Assembly (NCBI RefSeq): GCF_050908995.1
Contig: NC_135123.1
Span: forward strand, 682,001-746,000
Source of the DNA: Andrena cerasifolii
Lineage: Eukaryota; Arthropoda; Insecta; Hymenoptera; Andrenidae
Reading direction: 5' to 3'
Length of the DNA: 64,000 nucleotides
This document shows, piece by piece, positions 31,228-41,419 of the stretch (position 1 is the first letter of the stretch; every line of letters begins with the position of its first letter). Both the position numbers and the translations under genes were made by a program. The notes under the pieces were generated by a model, which did not search any database, was not told where the DNA came from, and saw only the letters and a program-made list of their open reading frames with translations.

Positions 31228-32166
31228 ATATGTAATAAAAGACCACCATGGCTCGCGGTGTCCTTAGACCTTTCCCTGTCCTACTAGCCGATACACAGGG
31301 GAGTAGCGGTGCAATAACATGTTTGTATTTGTATCCCTTATTGCCCAATACGGGATTTTGAGCGTCACGATCGCGCCTGTCGGCGTTTGTCGCCAGCAGT
31401 ATGCTTTAGTATTATTGTTTATCGGCATCGGTGTACAGGACATCATCGGGAAGTCTCTTGAAAATCTGTTCGTAAAGACCGGACGTTCCTCCGTACCTTA
31501 CACCATCTATGATTATATTATCATCCTTGTCTATATCAAAAGCCTTATCCACAAGCATCGTTCCGCTATTGCTGAAGTATACACCGTACATATAGTCCAT
31601 TGCTGTATCCCTATCACCACTTAGGATTGCACACATATATTTTTGTCCCAGCGGACCGAAATGTTTACGAAACGTTTCTTGTCCCACGGATATTTGGAGT
31701 TGATGTCTAATAGATGTTGCAAACGACACATCGGGACTAGTTTCGAAAACGTCTTCATCATTGGTTGTGAGTGATTGTACGTTGAGAAATGTATTTATTG
31801 GTGCCGGGAGAGCTGTGTGGAGGTTACAAGCGAATATTCTAATGACATGTATGGTCGTTTCCTATTTCTCTTACGCGGTATGTTCCCTCTCGGCTGGATT
31901 TTTGTTTTAGGCGTTAATGTTTCAATCTCTTCAATGTGTGAGCTCATCGATGGTGATGTGTCAACTTCTACCGCTGCGGTATTTTCCGCGATATGTTGTA
32001 AAGGTTCGACAATGGATTTTAAGTATCTTTCCAAAGCGATATCTTCCTCCATCTTGCCAGCCTTCAAAATCTGATGTTTCTTGCGAATGGATTCGCTGTT
32101 TTTTTCAATTTCCTTCATTATTCTCTCACAATCCTTAATCTCCAGACTATCGATATCAATCATCAT
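31228..32166 (-). pseudogene. DUF8207-type protein, copy A
   Basis: Start is the ATG at 32166 (second of two aligned with copy B). The N-terminal half is acidic/coiled-coil-like, then a basic linker of RKRNRKRP type. The C-terminal domain has FGPLGQKY, YMYGVYF, a DDNIIIDG hairpin-like run, YGGTSGLYE and HVIAPLL. Breaks are a frame change around 31730-31795 and two stops at about 31404-31412. The reading ends in unrelated sequence near 31290. Such proteins recur beside packaging ATPases in insect Polinton-like copies, and their function is not known. It is transcribed convergently away from the capsid genes, probably with the ATPase. Confidence 0.65.
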
Positions 32167-32217
32167 TGTGCCGCAGACGTTGTGTTCCCACCAACGTGTT
32201 GACAACAATTGATCATC

Positions 32218-32916
32218 TTATGGTACCGCAAACTCGTTAAATCCCTTTTTATAACGTCCATTGAACATCGCGCTATCCTTGTCTATCACCACGAAACCAT
32301 ACTCCCGCTGCCAACAATTACGACACAAAGCGCAGAAATCCTCGTAAGACATGTCAGTGTTTACGTGATTGCTGTACACATGTTTCAAGTTGGTACCATC
32401 CTGCTTAAACAGAATCAGCAAATTCGCATTATCGCGTATAAGATGTTTGGGAATCTTTGCATACGTCTGACAGAGATAGAAGCAGTCAACGTTCGAATGG
32501 CGCCCCATTGCAAAGTATTCCCTTATCGTATCTTGCTTGTCGCAGGCCACGTCATCAAAGATAAAAATGGAATTCGGAAGCGATTCGCTCGGTGGGATGA
32601 CGTCACTGTTATTCGAAAATGTAAAGTAGCCAATTTCATCTATAGAGGTCAATAAATTCTCCAAATACTGATATTTCGGTTATTGCAACGACTTGGAATA
32701 CACCTACATGTTCTCGAAGCGGACGCCGTGTGGATTTTCCAACAACCTCACCAGCACGTTGGTTTTTCCACAATTTGATGGACCGCAAATGAGGCTACGT
32801 ATAGTGTTTAGCAGCATGCTACCATGTCTGCATACTGTTTTCGAAGACATCATTTGCGATTTGTCATCAAAATTTTCCACGCGCATTGTCACAGGTTGTC
32901 GCACGAATCGCATCCT
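32218..32916 (-). pseudogene. A32-like DNA packaging ATPase, copy A
   Basis: A32/FtsK-HerA-type ATPases pump viral DNA into preformed capsids. From the ATG at 32916 the protein has a basic N-terminus and a Walker A loop (GPSNCGKTNVL, about residue 45). After two in-frame stops near 32670-32705 comes the Walker B strand (SIFIFDDVACD) and a C-terminal region ending FAVP. About 233 codons in total, the usual length for this family. The start lies back-to-back with the PLA2-side gene (ATG 33010) across a shared TATA-like box. Copy B keeps the region where copy A has its stops but is broken earlier. Confidence 0.8.
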
Positions 32917-32965
32917 CGTTGCGAACTGCGAAAATGATTTTGATGCATCGAAGCGGCGACGCGCC

Positions 32966-32975
32966 CTATTTATAG
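32966..32975 (-). promoter_or_regulatory. TATA-like box in divergent promoter, copy A
   Basis: CTATAAATAG on the minus strand lies 50 bp upstream of the ATPase start and 35 bp upstream of the oppositely oriented gene at 33010. The same 10-mer occurs at 62328-62337 in copy B, 54 bp before its ATPase ATG. It is nearly palindromic and could serve both directions. Confidence 0.55.
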
Positions 32976-33009
32976 GCCCACGCCGAAGCAAAACAGGTCA
33001 GTATTCGAA

Positions 33010-33876
33010 ATGCTTCTTATCCTGTTGGATAATTGCGATATTCGAGACTTAACCTCTGAGCAGCTGAAATATATACCAAAGATTATTCTACTCCGAGAGT
33101 TTGACAGACACATTGATCAGTTGTGGGATAGACTGCCAGAGCATATAAAAGCCGATCCTGAGGTGCAGCAGTATCGTCTATGTCTGGAACATTATAATCG
33201 TACTTGGCACCGAACGCATATCGACGGCCCAGTACCGTTGATTAAAAACTTTTGCGGTCCAGGAACTAATCAGGCAAAACGATTGGCTAGAGGCGATCAA
33301 GACATCAATCCATTGGACGCATCGAGTCGCGAACACGATATTGCCTATTCGCGCAGCAACCATCTCGGTGAAAGGCACGCGTCAGATAAGATACTCGCTG
33401 ACAAAGCGCGAAAACGCATCGTTGCGTGTGACTCGACTCTGGGTGAAAGAGGCGCTGTCACAGCTGTTTGGGCAGCTATGAAGACCAAAACGAAAATTGG
33501 ATTGGGGATGAAAACAAAACCTCGCAAAAGGATTGCGAAGAGAGCACCGCAAAAGCGGATTCTTCCGGTAGCAAAACGGGGTGGTATATTGCCACTTCTC
33601 CCGCTGCTAGGTGTTCTCGGATCATTAGCTGGCGGAGTGGCGGGGATCGCCAAGGCAGTAAACTATAATAAGGCGGCGCAACGTCAGCTGCAGGCAATGC
33701 AACGTCATATTCGCTCCATGGAAGGTCGTGGACTTTATCTCACACCATACAAGCGCGGGCAGGGAGTATCGGAACGAAAAAAAAAACGCCGAAAAGACAA
33801 TAAAAATGCCTGTGGGCGTAACTACCGATGCGCAATTGGAGGATTTGGCAAAACGTATGCATATTCCATTCTTTAG
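33010..33876 (+). CDS. Fused small protein + phospholipase A2-like virion protein, copy A
   Basis: A 288-residue open frame. Residues 1-75 (LLILLDNCDIRDL onward) are an uncharacterised small protein that is a separate frame in copy B. From residue ~78 the chain has the PLA2-like signature FCGPGT (calcium-loop type) and REHDIAYS (His-Asp pair). A Lys/Arg-rich stretch, a hydrophobic ILPLLPLLGVLGSLAGGVAGI segment and a basic tail follow. Parvovirus VP1 and Polinton-like proteins use this domain to break membranes during entry. The fusion arises because the ~100 bp separating the two genes in copy B are deleted at AAAAACT. Near 33780 an A-run shifts the frame, so the last ~30 residues are probably not native. 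Confidence 0.65.
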   Translation: MLLILLDNCDIRDLTSEQLKYIPKIILLREFDRHIDQLWDRLPEHIKADPEVQQYRLCLEHYNRTWHRTHIDGPVPLIKNFCGPGTNQAKRLARGDQDINPLDASSREHDIAYSRSNHLGERHASDKILADKARKRIVACDSTLGERGAVTAVWAAMKTKTKIGLGMKTKPRKRIAKRAPQKRILPVAKRGGILPLLPLLGVLGSLAGGVAGIAKAVNYNKAAQRQLQAMQRHIRSMEGRGLYLTPYKRGQGVSERKKKRRKDNKNACGRNYRCAIGGFGKTYAYSIL

Positions 33877-34209
33877 AGGTGTTTTTATGCGCAAAGCGCT
33901 ACCGGTCGGAGGAGTATGTCGAAACGAGGCGATATTATAAATTTGGACAATGTCGAGGGACCTGGGACTCATTGGGTGGCGAATGCGAAGAGAGGTCGTC
34001 GAGCTGTATATTTCGACAGCTTTGGCAATCTTCGGCCGCCTAAGGAATTGGTACAATATCTGGATAAAGATGTCGTGAAAATTGAATATAATAGAACGTC
34101 TTATCAGAAGTATAATCGGAGCAATTGTGGACAACTATGTTTACGCTTTCTGCAAACAATCGGTACCAAATTTAAGGATTGGCTTCCCATCACTCTGATT
34201 CAGTACTAG
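33806..34209 (+). pseudogene. Adenovirus-type cysteine protease, copy A
   Basis: These Ulp1-fold proteases mature capsid proteins. ATG 33806 opens the frame. A 1-bp deletion near 33930 ends it at 33938, and the rest reads in the frame of 33916-34209. Motifs are GPGTHWVA (catalytic His), YFDSFGNL (Asp) and SNCGQLCLRFL (catalytic Cys), in the correct order. The native stop has mutated to TGG, so the frame runs into the next gene. It overlaps the tail of the PLA2-side frame, as in copy B. Confidence 0.8.
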
Positions 34210-34231
34210 TCGAGTCGTGCACTTCGGAATA

Positions 34232-34971
34232 TGTCGTTAACAGTGACTCCTTTCCGCCCATAGATTTCAGCAATGATGATTACGAGGTTGGTCTAACAAC
34301 CTTTGAAACTTGTCATACAATACCCAACATCGACTCGAGTAATGATAAATTCTACTTCACCACAAACTATGACATCAACAACAACAGCGTCGACACCGGC
34401 CATGAATACATTACGATCTCCCATGTCTCCTACGAACTAGACGCTATTGCCAAGTATTTGAAGCAGCGATTACTCGAGCGGTATCCTCAAAAACTCGATG
34501 GCACCGATGCCAACGATGGCAGCGACAACGATGAGTATCCTATAGTGTTGCGCCCCAACAACAACACCATGAAAAGTGAGCTGTACTGCTCGTTCATTGT
34601 AGACTTTACGAAGCCCAATAACATTGGATCGTTACTGGGATTCTCGACGAATCGCGTATTAGAACCGGGACAGTGGCACGAATCGAACGATCCGATTAAT
34701 ATCATGAATGTGAACATTAATCGCATAGAATATAGCGTGACCGCTGGCGCGTACAGCAATGGGAAGCGCGTACATACGATACATTAATTTTCTCCCAGAG
34801 TACCGCCGGGATATAAGATATCGGAAACGCCCGCGCAGATCATTTACCTTCCAATCACCGCACAGGTCATTTCAGATCTAACGATATGCGTTGTGGATCA
34901 AGACGGACGGTTGCTTGATTTTCGAGGTGAAGAGATTACCATCAGACTGCGCTTTCGACGGCGTCGACGAT
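34232..34971 (+). pseudogene. Probable minor capsid (penton-like) protein, copy A
   Basis: The counterpart in copy B is about 256 residues. Here the N-terminal part after ATG 34232 has a deletion of about 36 bp that shifts the frame. The open part reads FPPIDFSNDDYEVGL through residue ~200 and stops at TAA 34785-34787, where copy B has Ser. The remainder (VPPGYKISETPAQIIYLP to an Arg-rich end) continues to 34971. Position between protease and major capsid gene and a beta-rich pattern suggest the single-jelly-roll penton protein of Polinton-like viruses. No diagnostic motif proves it. Confidence 0.55.
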
Positions 34972-35159
34972 AATACATGTGGTGTGAATGAATGAGATGC
35001 TTGTGTTGAACGACTCCAGAAACACGTTTCTTGCAAGTGAAATTGTGTGAAAGAACAACTGTGACAGCTTTGATCACGCTAAAAAGAAGAGGCTCACTGC
35101 TGCGAACATTGCATTTTTTAAATCATTGGGATTCATTGTACGCATTTAAGTTGAAAAAA

Positions 35160-36308
35160 ATGGTTGACATTCTAAACATTGGAGGGAAGCCGACGTTTGA
35201 TGATCGCATTGTCAAGCCCGGGACTCACACATACAACCCTTACGTCAACACGACGTTTGGGTACAGCGATGAGATAAGAATACCTATACAGCAGCAGGAT
35301 TTATACACATTGCCGTGTGAAAGTTTCCTCTACCTGGAGGGAAAATTGAAGATAAATAAGCCAAACGATGCATTAACGGTGACGTTGGGAAATAATTGCA
35401 TGGCGTTCTTATTCGATTAGATTCGATACGAGCTGAATGGCGTGGAGATTGATCGTAACAGAAACGTTGAAATAACTATCACGCTTAAAAACTATGTATC
35501 GCTGACACCTGGCGAAGCCAAAAATATGGAGAATGCTGGATGGGGCTTGAATCGACGCGATGGACCCATATTGAAAAATCATTTCAATTTTTGCCTCCCA
35601 CTCAAATATTTGCTGGGATTTTGTGAGAACTACAAACGCATGATTATTAATGCGCGTCACGAATTGATTTTAATAGGATCGTGCAACGATAACAATTCTC
35701 TACTAGGCTCGCCGATGTTAGAGCCAGAAATTGAACTACTTAAAGTGCAATGCTTCACGTGACGCTAAACGATATTAATAAGCTATCGCTGTTACATGCT
35801 CTGGAAAGTGGACAAAACCTGAGCATTTGTTTTCAATCGTGGGATCTGTACGAGTATCCTTTCTTACGGAGCACGACCAAGCATTAGTGGGGCGTGAAGG
35901 CATCTGCGCAGCTGGAGAAGCCGCGATGCGCTATCCTTGGTCTACAGACTGAACGAAAGAATAAGATAACCGAAGATGTTACTCGGTTCAACGACGGCAA
36001 AATGACCAATGTAAAACTTGTTCTCAACTCGGAATTTTACCCATACGATGACCTGAATTTGGACTTTGACAAGTATAAGCATGCCATCTTGTATCACATG
36101 TATACACAATTCCATAATTTTTACAAATTGGTCTCCTCGTGGTGATTGATTGCTGGCGACAAAATGAGTCGATCAAGAATGGTACCGTGGACGTGCGCAT
36201 AGAATTCGAGTGTAAATAGAATGTGCCTGCAAATACTACTGTCTGATTCTGCACGATCGGGTGGTTGAATACAATCCGCTGACAAACGTGGTACGCAAAA
36301 TCAATTAA
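35160..36308 (+). pseudogene. Double-jelly-roll major capsid protein, copy A
   Basis: This would form the hexon-like capsomer. ATG 35160 matches copy B (about 404 residues). Family features are FDDRIVKPGTHTYNPYV near the start, IPIQQQDLYTLPCESFL, YELNGVEIDRN, WGLNRRDGP and FYPYDDLNLDFDK. Breaks are TAG at 35418-35420, a 7-bp deletion near 35752, TAG near 35887 and a deletion around 36130. Proteins like this are deposited in arthropod genomes as F54H12.2-like or double jelly roll-like. More damaged than copy B. Confidence 0.75.
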
Positions 36309-36446
36309 ATTGCCACGCTACTTGCCTGCCCTCTCCTGTGCCAAAATCATACCAAAATGTCATCGAGAAAATCGAGATGCTTTACGAGAAAGACCGCATT
36401 CTCCAGTCTGGCTTGGAAGCGAACGGACCTCTAAATTGTATCGATA
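36309..36446 (+). other. Conserved short reading frame after the capsid gene, copy A
   Basis: The stretch encodes IEMLYEKDRILQS and NGPLNCIDNG in one frame, as does copy B (58634-58790 minus). It overlaps the start of the 175-residue gene. An indel separates it from the LPALSC-coding part. It may be a small gene or the end of a spliced or frameshifted product. Confidence 0.4.
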
Positions 36447-36974
36447 ATGGTCGTACCAACATTCGTTGACCTGCAACGGTTCATCGTCGATGGAAGATTT
36501 GTCGCGAAGGAAGTGGCTGTCCTACGAAGGGGAACAATTCTCTCGCAATATATTTTTGGGAGTTCGATGCCGCAATATCTTCTTACAAAATCCGACAAAT
36601 CGAGCATCCGGTGGTTGGTGGCAAAACATCATGGACTACGTTGGGAAGATGGAGACGTTCCGTACAGTATAGCTGTGCAGCTAATTATGAAAGCTGTAGC
36701 CGATGCGATCGACGAGGAAGATGACACATCCCATGTCGTATTCGTTAAAGGGCTGCAGAAACGCGATTGGCTCGTGGATTTCCTCGATGAAAATACGAGA
36801 GCAGACGTGATCATCGAGACGCTGGACATTGACTACGAGGATATCAAATCCCTAAATAAGCTAAATGTAGTTAATACTCTGCGATGTGGCAGACACGCAA
36901 AGCACTCTGCCATGCAAAATGTATTTGAAATATTCAACTGGTGGTCTAAACGGCAGAGGGAAATACACAAATAA
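36447..36974 (+). CDS. Uncharacterised 175-residue virus-like protein, copy A
   Basis: An intact frame from ATG 36447 that follows the major capsid gene by 138 bp. It starts VPTFVDLQRFIVDGRFVAKE, with a strand-turn-strand look, then has YIFGSSMP, WLVAKHHGLRWEDG, a VVFVKGLQKRDWL strand and a C-terminal CGRHAKHSAMQNVF helix. The early D and following KE, and the later VxVKG strand, are reminiscent of RNase H/DnaQ-like folds. Residues are not conserved enough by eye to claim an enzyme. Copy B (58153-58654) is broken. I recall similar frames in ant genomes without assigned function. Confidence 0.6.
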   Translation: MVVPTFVDLQRFIVDGRFVAKEVAVLRRGTILSQYIFGSSMPQYLLTKSDKSSIRWLVAKHHGLRWEDGDVPYSIAVQLIMKAVADAIDEEDDTSHVVFVKGLQKRDWLVDFLDENTRADVIIETLDIDYEDIKSLNKLNVVNTLRCGRHAKHSAMQNVFEIFNWWSKRQREIHK

Positions 36975-37111
36975 AATATAATCAATTTTTAATGCATTTT
37001 AATGCATAACTATTTTTCTTCACCCTCCTCAACCACCAACCTCCTGCATGTACGCTAGATTAAGACGATAGTTGTAATTATTATGTAGAAGTAGTACGAT
37101 TCATGATCAAA

Positions 37112-37650
37112 GCGGTACCATAGACGTATGACAGACGTTTGATAGACGTTCAGAGTGATACGTTAGGCGTTGAAAGTGGTATGATAGACGTTCAGAGTGG
37201 TACGTTAGGCGTTGAAAGTGGTACGATAGACGTTGAAAATGGTACGATAGACGTTTGATAGACATTCAGAGTGACACGTTAGGCGTTGAAAGTGGTACGA
37301 TAGACGTTGAAAGTGGTTCAATAGACGTTCGATACACGTTCAGAGTGGTACGATAGATGTTGAAAGTGGTACGATAGACGTTGAAAGTGGTACGATATAC
37401 GTTTGATAGACATTCAGAGTGGTACGTTAGGCGTTGAAAGTGGTATGATAGACGTTGAAAGTGGTCCAATACACGTTTGATACACGTTCAGAGTGGTACG
37501 ATAGACGTTGAAAGTGGTCCAATACACGTTTGATACACGTTGGGAATGGTACGATAGACGTTGAAAGTGATGCGTTATGCGTTGAAAGTGGTTCAATAGA
37601 CGTCCAATACACGTTCGATACGCGATCAAAAGTGGTGTGACCTAGTCGAA
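37112..37650. repeat. 21-bp satellite, copy A
   Basis: Degenerate tandem units of GACGTTGAAAGTGGTACGATA, with variants TTTGATAGAC and TTCAGAG, fill about 540 bp. Copy B has only about 195 bp of the same satellite (57846-58040). Apparent frames rich in TTFNVYR are artefacts of the repeat. Confidence 0.85.
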
Positions 37651-38040
37651 TGATGTGTCCGAAGAAGAAGGTCAAGAAGAATTCGAAGAACATGATAAGT
37701 GCACTCTGAGGGTGGTTAGTGAATAATTCGAATATGTATAGAAGCTGAGGTGGTCAGCGAAAATGCAGGTGGCCTGTGATGAAGATGGCGAAGAACAAAC
37801 GCATCCTACTTTGCAAAGCTATGTAACTTTAGGCATGGGCCCACATGTGGGAGCTTGGAGATACAGACGAGTTGTCTTCAAATCGTGGTCAACGTGCAGT
37901 CACTTCGACAGTTCTTTGAAACACTTTTTTCATTTTTTGTGTTAAGTGAAATTGCTTTGAAGAAGATTGCTTTTGAAGGATATTATCAATCGTTCAACGC
38001 ATGGAAATACAATCGATTAATACCGTAAGTTTCCATTATC
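37651..38040. other. Flank shared with copy B, remnant of a Lys-rich gene start
   Basis: ATGTGTCCGAAGAAGAAG near 37650 and GCGAAAATGCAGGTGGCCTG at 37758 match the reading at 57811-57650 on minus, where they form one frame. Here an early stop follows. Similarity fades after about 37825. Confidence 0.45.
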
Positions 38041-38390
38041 AATGAATCGTTGTGTTAGTAACTTTGAGAATTATAAGAAAAATCGGATTCAGATTATGTC
38101 ATTGCCCATGAATTTAAAACGCCCGGCTACCGCTACGATCACCGCTGCTGCGGCAGTTATCCATTCATCCAGCCCGAAAGTGTATGTGGCCTGTCGAAAT
38201 GTTGCGGTTCAAACCGAAGCAATTCGATGTGCAGAACTTTATGAGGCGGAAGCTATTCAGGATGGAAACATTTTTTAAAAAGTTTTTAAAAAATGCGATA
38301 ATTCAATAAACGACTACTTCGAGGATGATGAGGAATATTGGATGCATCGATATGAACAACAAACGTTTTTAGGCGATTTCGATGATGATG
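38041..38390 (+). pseudogene. Unrecognised gene fragment left of the inverted repeat
   Basis: A 78-codon frame from ATG 38041 ends with ACRNVAVQTEAI and a stop at 38276. Another frame then gives an acidic run (YFEDDEEYWMHRYEQQ) up to the inverted-repeat border. The fragment beyond the right arm (45738-45956) also contains VVAVQTDPV. They may be the two ends of one interrupted gene or two paralogous pieces. I do not recognise the protein. Confidence 0.3.
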
Positions 38391-39832
38391 TCGGATTTCC
38401 TTGAAAGGGGTGACTCAGGGGGTGATTTGAAACAACTTTTTCCTTAGCGAAAATATTGTCCGAAGCTTCGTTAACGAGATATTAACAAAAAACCCCGATC
38501 AATCAGAGCGCGCACCTTCCGCCCGAGCTCCCGTTGTAGCGTTGGCTACGCGGTAGGCGACTGCGCTTGTACTACGAAGGTACGAACAAGCAAGTCGGCA
38601 TGCATCGAAGGAAACCGCGTTACACAGTTTTTTTTGTTTAAAGCAGAATCTTAAATAATAATTATTTGAAGTGAGAGGACAAGAAATACGCAAATTTCGT
38701 TTTCAAATAAGGCATAAACGAAAAGGTAATGTAACAAAAAATGCACGACAAGTTTTCATAATTCATTATTGAGGTAAAAATCCGTAGTTTAATCACGGCC
38801 AACATAACTAAATTTAAACAATAATAATAGGTGTATGAATAAATTCTTTCAGACTGGATTTACATAATCGGTATAAAGCAACCAAATTTCTATCGCAGTG
38901 ATATTCGTAAGCTACCAAAAAAATGGCAAAAGGTAATTAACAATAATGGAAATTATTTCGTTGATTGAGTTGTTTTCATATTTTTTAAATCAAACTGTTA
39001 TTAAACCCTAAAATCGAACAGAATTTATTTCTACACATAATAATCACTAATAAATTAAATAACACTCACCCCTTCGGGCATTCCTTTCCTTCCTTTTCGG
39101 AAACCTGTGTCACTATGTAGGTCACTGTGTCGATCCCGGTCATCGGTGGACGAAAAGATTTATGGTAGGGTTGCGCCCAGTGCTCAGCTGATCGCAGGTA
39201 TACGACACCACCCGAAGGTAAGGATCGCAACGTCAAGTGCGTCCGGGTTAATGTACCGAATATTCACTTCACTGCACGGCCACTAACACTGATCACTTAT
39301 TTTACTTTTCATGGGACGTGTTGTTCCTACGTTATAAAATTGGTGGCCCTGAAAGGAGCCGATTACTGTTAGTTGTGCAGTTGCTCGATGTGACCACCCT
39401 CAGCGTCTATGCACACCTTGCGGCATCATTGACTCCGTTGAGAATAATCTTGACACCAAACGCCGAATCGTACCCTCGCTGGGGGTTTAGATGGGCGTAC
39501 ACCCAGAACATCGCGTAACATTCTTGAGCGGAGAACATTTCTGGGACGAGATTGCTAGCTGACTGACAGGATTTTTTCCAAACAACTTCCTCTACCCCCA
39601 AGGAGTTTCTCTCGTTCCATTATGGGTTAACTCCCACCAGAACAAGAGGTTGTAGGTAAAAAGAAGCCACCACATTTTTGAAATACACGTGCCTTGCAGA
39701 AGTGCAACGAACGACCCATCCTACACTTTCACAAAAGTCCCCGCTCCGTCCTTTTACTGCCAATGTACCCGTTGCTTCGAGATAGTCAGCAGACACCACG
39801 TGTTTCAGTTCGAAAGGGCCCGAAGACAAGAG
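38391..39832 (+). repeat. Left arm of the 1.4-kb inverted repeat
   Basis: Mirror of 44335-45741. It ends GACAAGAG, exactly where BEL/Pao sequence starts. Short frames in both arms are not recognised as proteins. Confidence 0.8.
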
Positions 39833-40018
39833 AAACAGAAAGTCTTCGAGTTGCTATAAAGAAGAAACGGCATACCATGAGGGAGTTTCCGTTTTCCAAT
39901 ACCCTGAGTTCGCGTCAGCTACGAGGCGGAACCAGCTAAGCCATAAATTACCCAAAACAAATCGTTCTCTACCGCCGATTCGCAGGACAATACGGTCATA
40001 AACCGCGACCCTGACGAA

Positions 40019-41410
40019 ATGCTTTGGCCAAGATTAGTGAGGGCGCTGATTGATCAAGGCAGTGAAGTCTCGTTAGCTACGGAAGCTTTGGTGCAACTGC
40101 TACGACTACCAAGGCGACCCTCGAATGTACACTTAATTGGCATCGGCAACCAGCGAAAGGAGCGAGTGCGTGGAAGCATACAACTGGAGTTCACGCCACA
40201 TGGAGGCGACGGCTCACGGCAGATCACCAGGGCTTTGGTGCTGCCACGTATTACGGCCTATTCTCCACAGGTCAAGCAGTCAATAAATGTTTGGACTCAC
40301 CTCCAAGGTCTACCACTGGCTGATCCGGACTTCACTGCTGGCACCCAGATCGATGTCCTGTTGGGTGCCGACGTCTACTCCATGATCTTGGAGGACGGCG
40401 TTCGCAAGGGGCAAGAGGGTGAGCCCATTGCCCAAAAGACGACATTGGGTTGGATTATATCCGGCCTTGCTACCACGGCTAATCCAGACGAACCGCGTGC
40501 TTCGAGCGGGCTCGTCACGCTGAAGCGTACGACGGAGGATGACCTCGTCCCGATGGTCCAACGGTTCTGGGAACAAGAAGAAGTGAGGGTGACGACTACC
40601 TTCAATGCTGAGGACCAGGAGTGCGAGGATTACTTTGCGACCACTCACCAGCGTCTTCCGTCCGGGCGCTATATGGTGCGCCTCCCCTTCAAGGAGACGC
40701 AAGGACTGGGCGAGTCTCGAGCCGGGGCCGTCCGAATGCTTCAACGGATGGAGGCCAAGAGCAGTCGGAACACCGCTTTCAAGGAGGCCTACCAGTCGTT
40801 CCTGCGTGAGTATGAGGAATTAAGGCATATGTCTAAGACCGATAAACTTTGCCCAGATGGCGAGAGCTATTACCTGCCGCACCACGGCGTACTAAAAGAG
40901 AGCAGTACTACCACGAAGCTTCGGGTGGTGTTCAATGGCTCCTACGCTACCAGCTCAGGGAAGTCACTGAACGACCTCCTCATGGTGGGACCCAACTTGC
41001 TACGGGGTCTTCTGCGAGTGTTACTGCGGTGGCGAGTACATCGGATTTGCTTGACTGCCGATATTGAAAAGATGTTTCGCCAAATTATCATGCACCCTGA
41101 TGACCGCCGTTTTCAAAGGCTGCTTTGGCGACGACAAGAGGACGAAGCAATCAGCGATTACGAGCTGAATACGGTTACTTACGGCCTGGCTTGTGCCCCC
41201 TACCTGGCCATTCACACGCTGCGACAACTGGCTCAGGATGAACGCTCCAGGTTTCCAAGGGCTGCTGCGATCCTGGAAAGGGATGTTTACATGGAGGAGG
41301 CACGCAAGATCCAAGAGGAGCTGTGCCTACTCTGTAGGGCGGGCGGCTTTAATTTAAGGAAGTGGGTATCTAACTCCCCCACCTTACTGAAGGAGTTCTG
41401 GCGCCGGTAA
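40019..41410 (+). pseudogene. pol: BEL/Pao protease and reverse transcriptase, catalytic box deleted
   Basis: A 463-codon frame. The protease region (DUF1758-like) has ALIDQGSEVSL near the start and LLGADVY. After the linker the RT shows RVVFNGSY, LTADIEKMFRQI and TYGLACAPYLA, typical of Pao elements. Where YVDD should follow ILERDVY, the sequence goes straight to MEEARKIQEEL. An in-frame deletion has removed the YxDD catalytic pair. The frame closes at 41410 and the next segment is shifted, with connecting sequence lost. This copy cannot polymerise DNA. Confidence 0.8.
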
Positions 41411-41419
41411 CTGTAACAG

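Larger units (their letters stand above)
31228..38040 (+). mobile_element. Polinton/adintovirus-like module, copy A
   Basis: Gene order is DUF8207 protein and packaging ATPase on minus. On plus follow PLA2-like protein, adenovirus-type protease, probable minor capsid protein, double-jelly-roll capsid protein and a 175-residue protein, then a 21-bp satellite. The set matches the virion module of Polinton/Maverick-type viruses integrated in insect genomes. Family B DNA polymerase, retrovirus-like integrase and terminal inverted repeats are not seen. The left end is cut at the MITE (31227). The right limit is my estimate from similarity to copy B and is uncertain. All genes but one carry breaks. 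Confidence 0.75.

Noticed and set aside
32209..32655. Plus-strand 148-codon frame opposite the ATPase, mirrored in copy B (62533-63102 minus)
   Set aside because: Antisense shadow of the ATPase; conserved only because the sense strand is.
37112..37650. CRISPR-like array
   Set aside because: Tandem satellite with no unique spacers, in an evidently eukaryotic context.
37266..37693. Minus-strand frames rich in TTFNVYR repeats
   Set aside because: Produced by the 21-bp satellite, whose unit length is a multiple of three.
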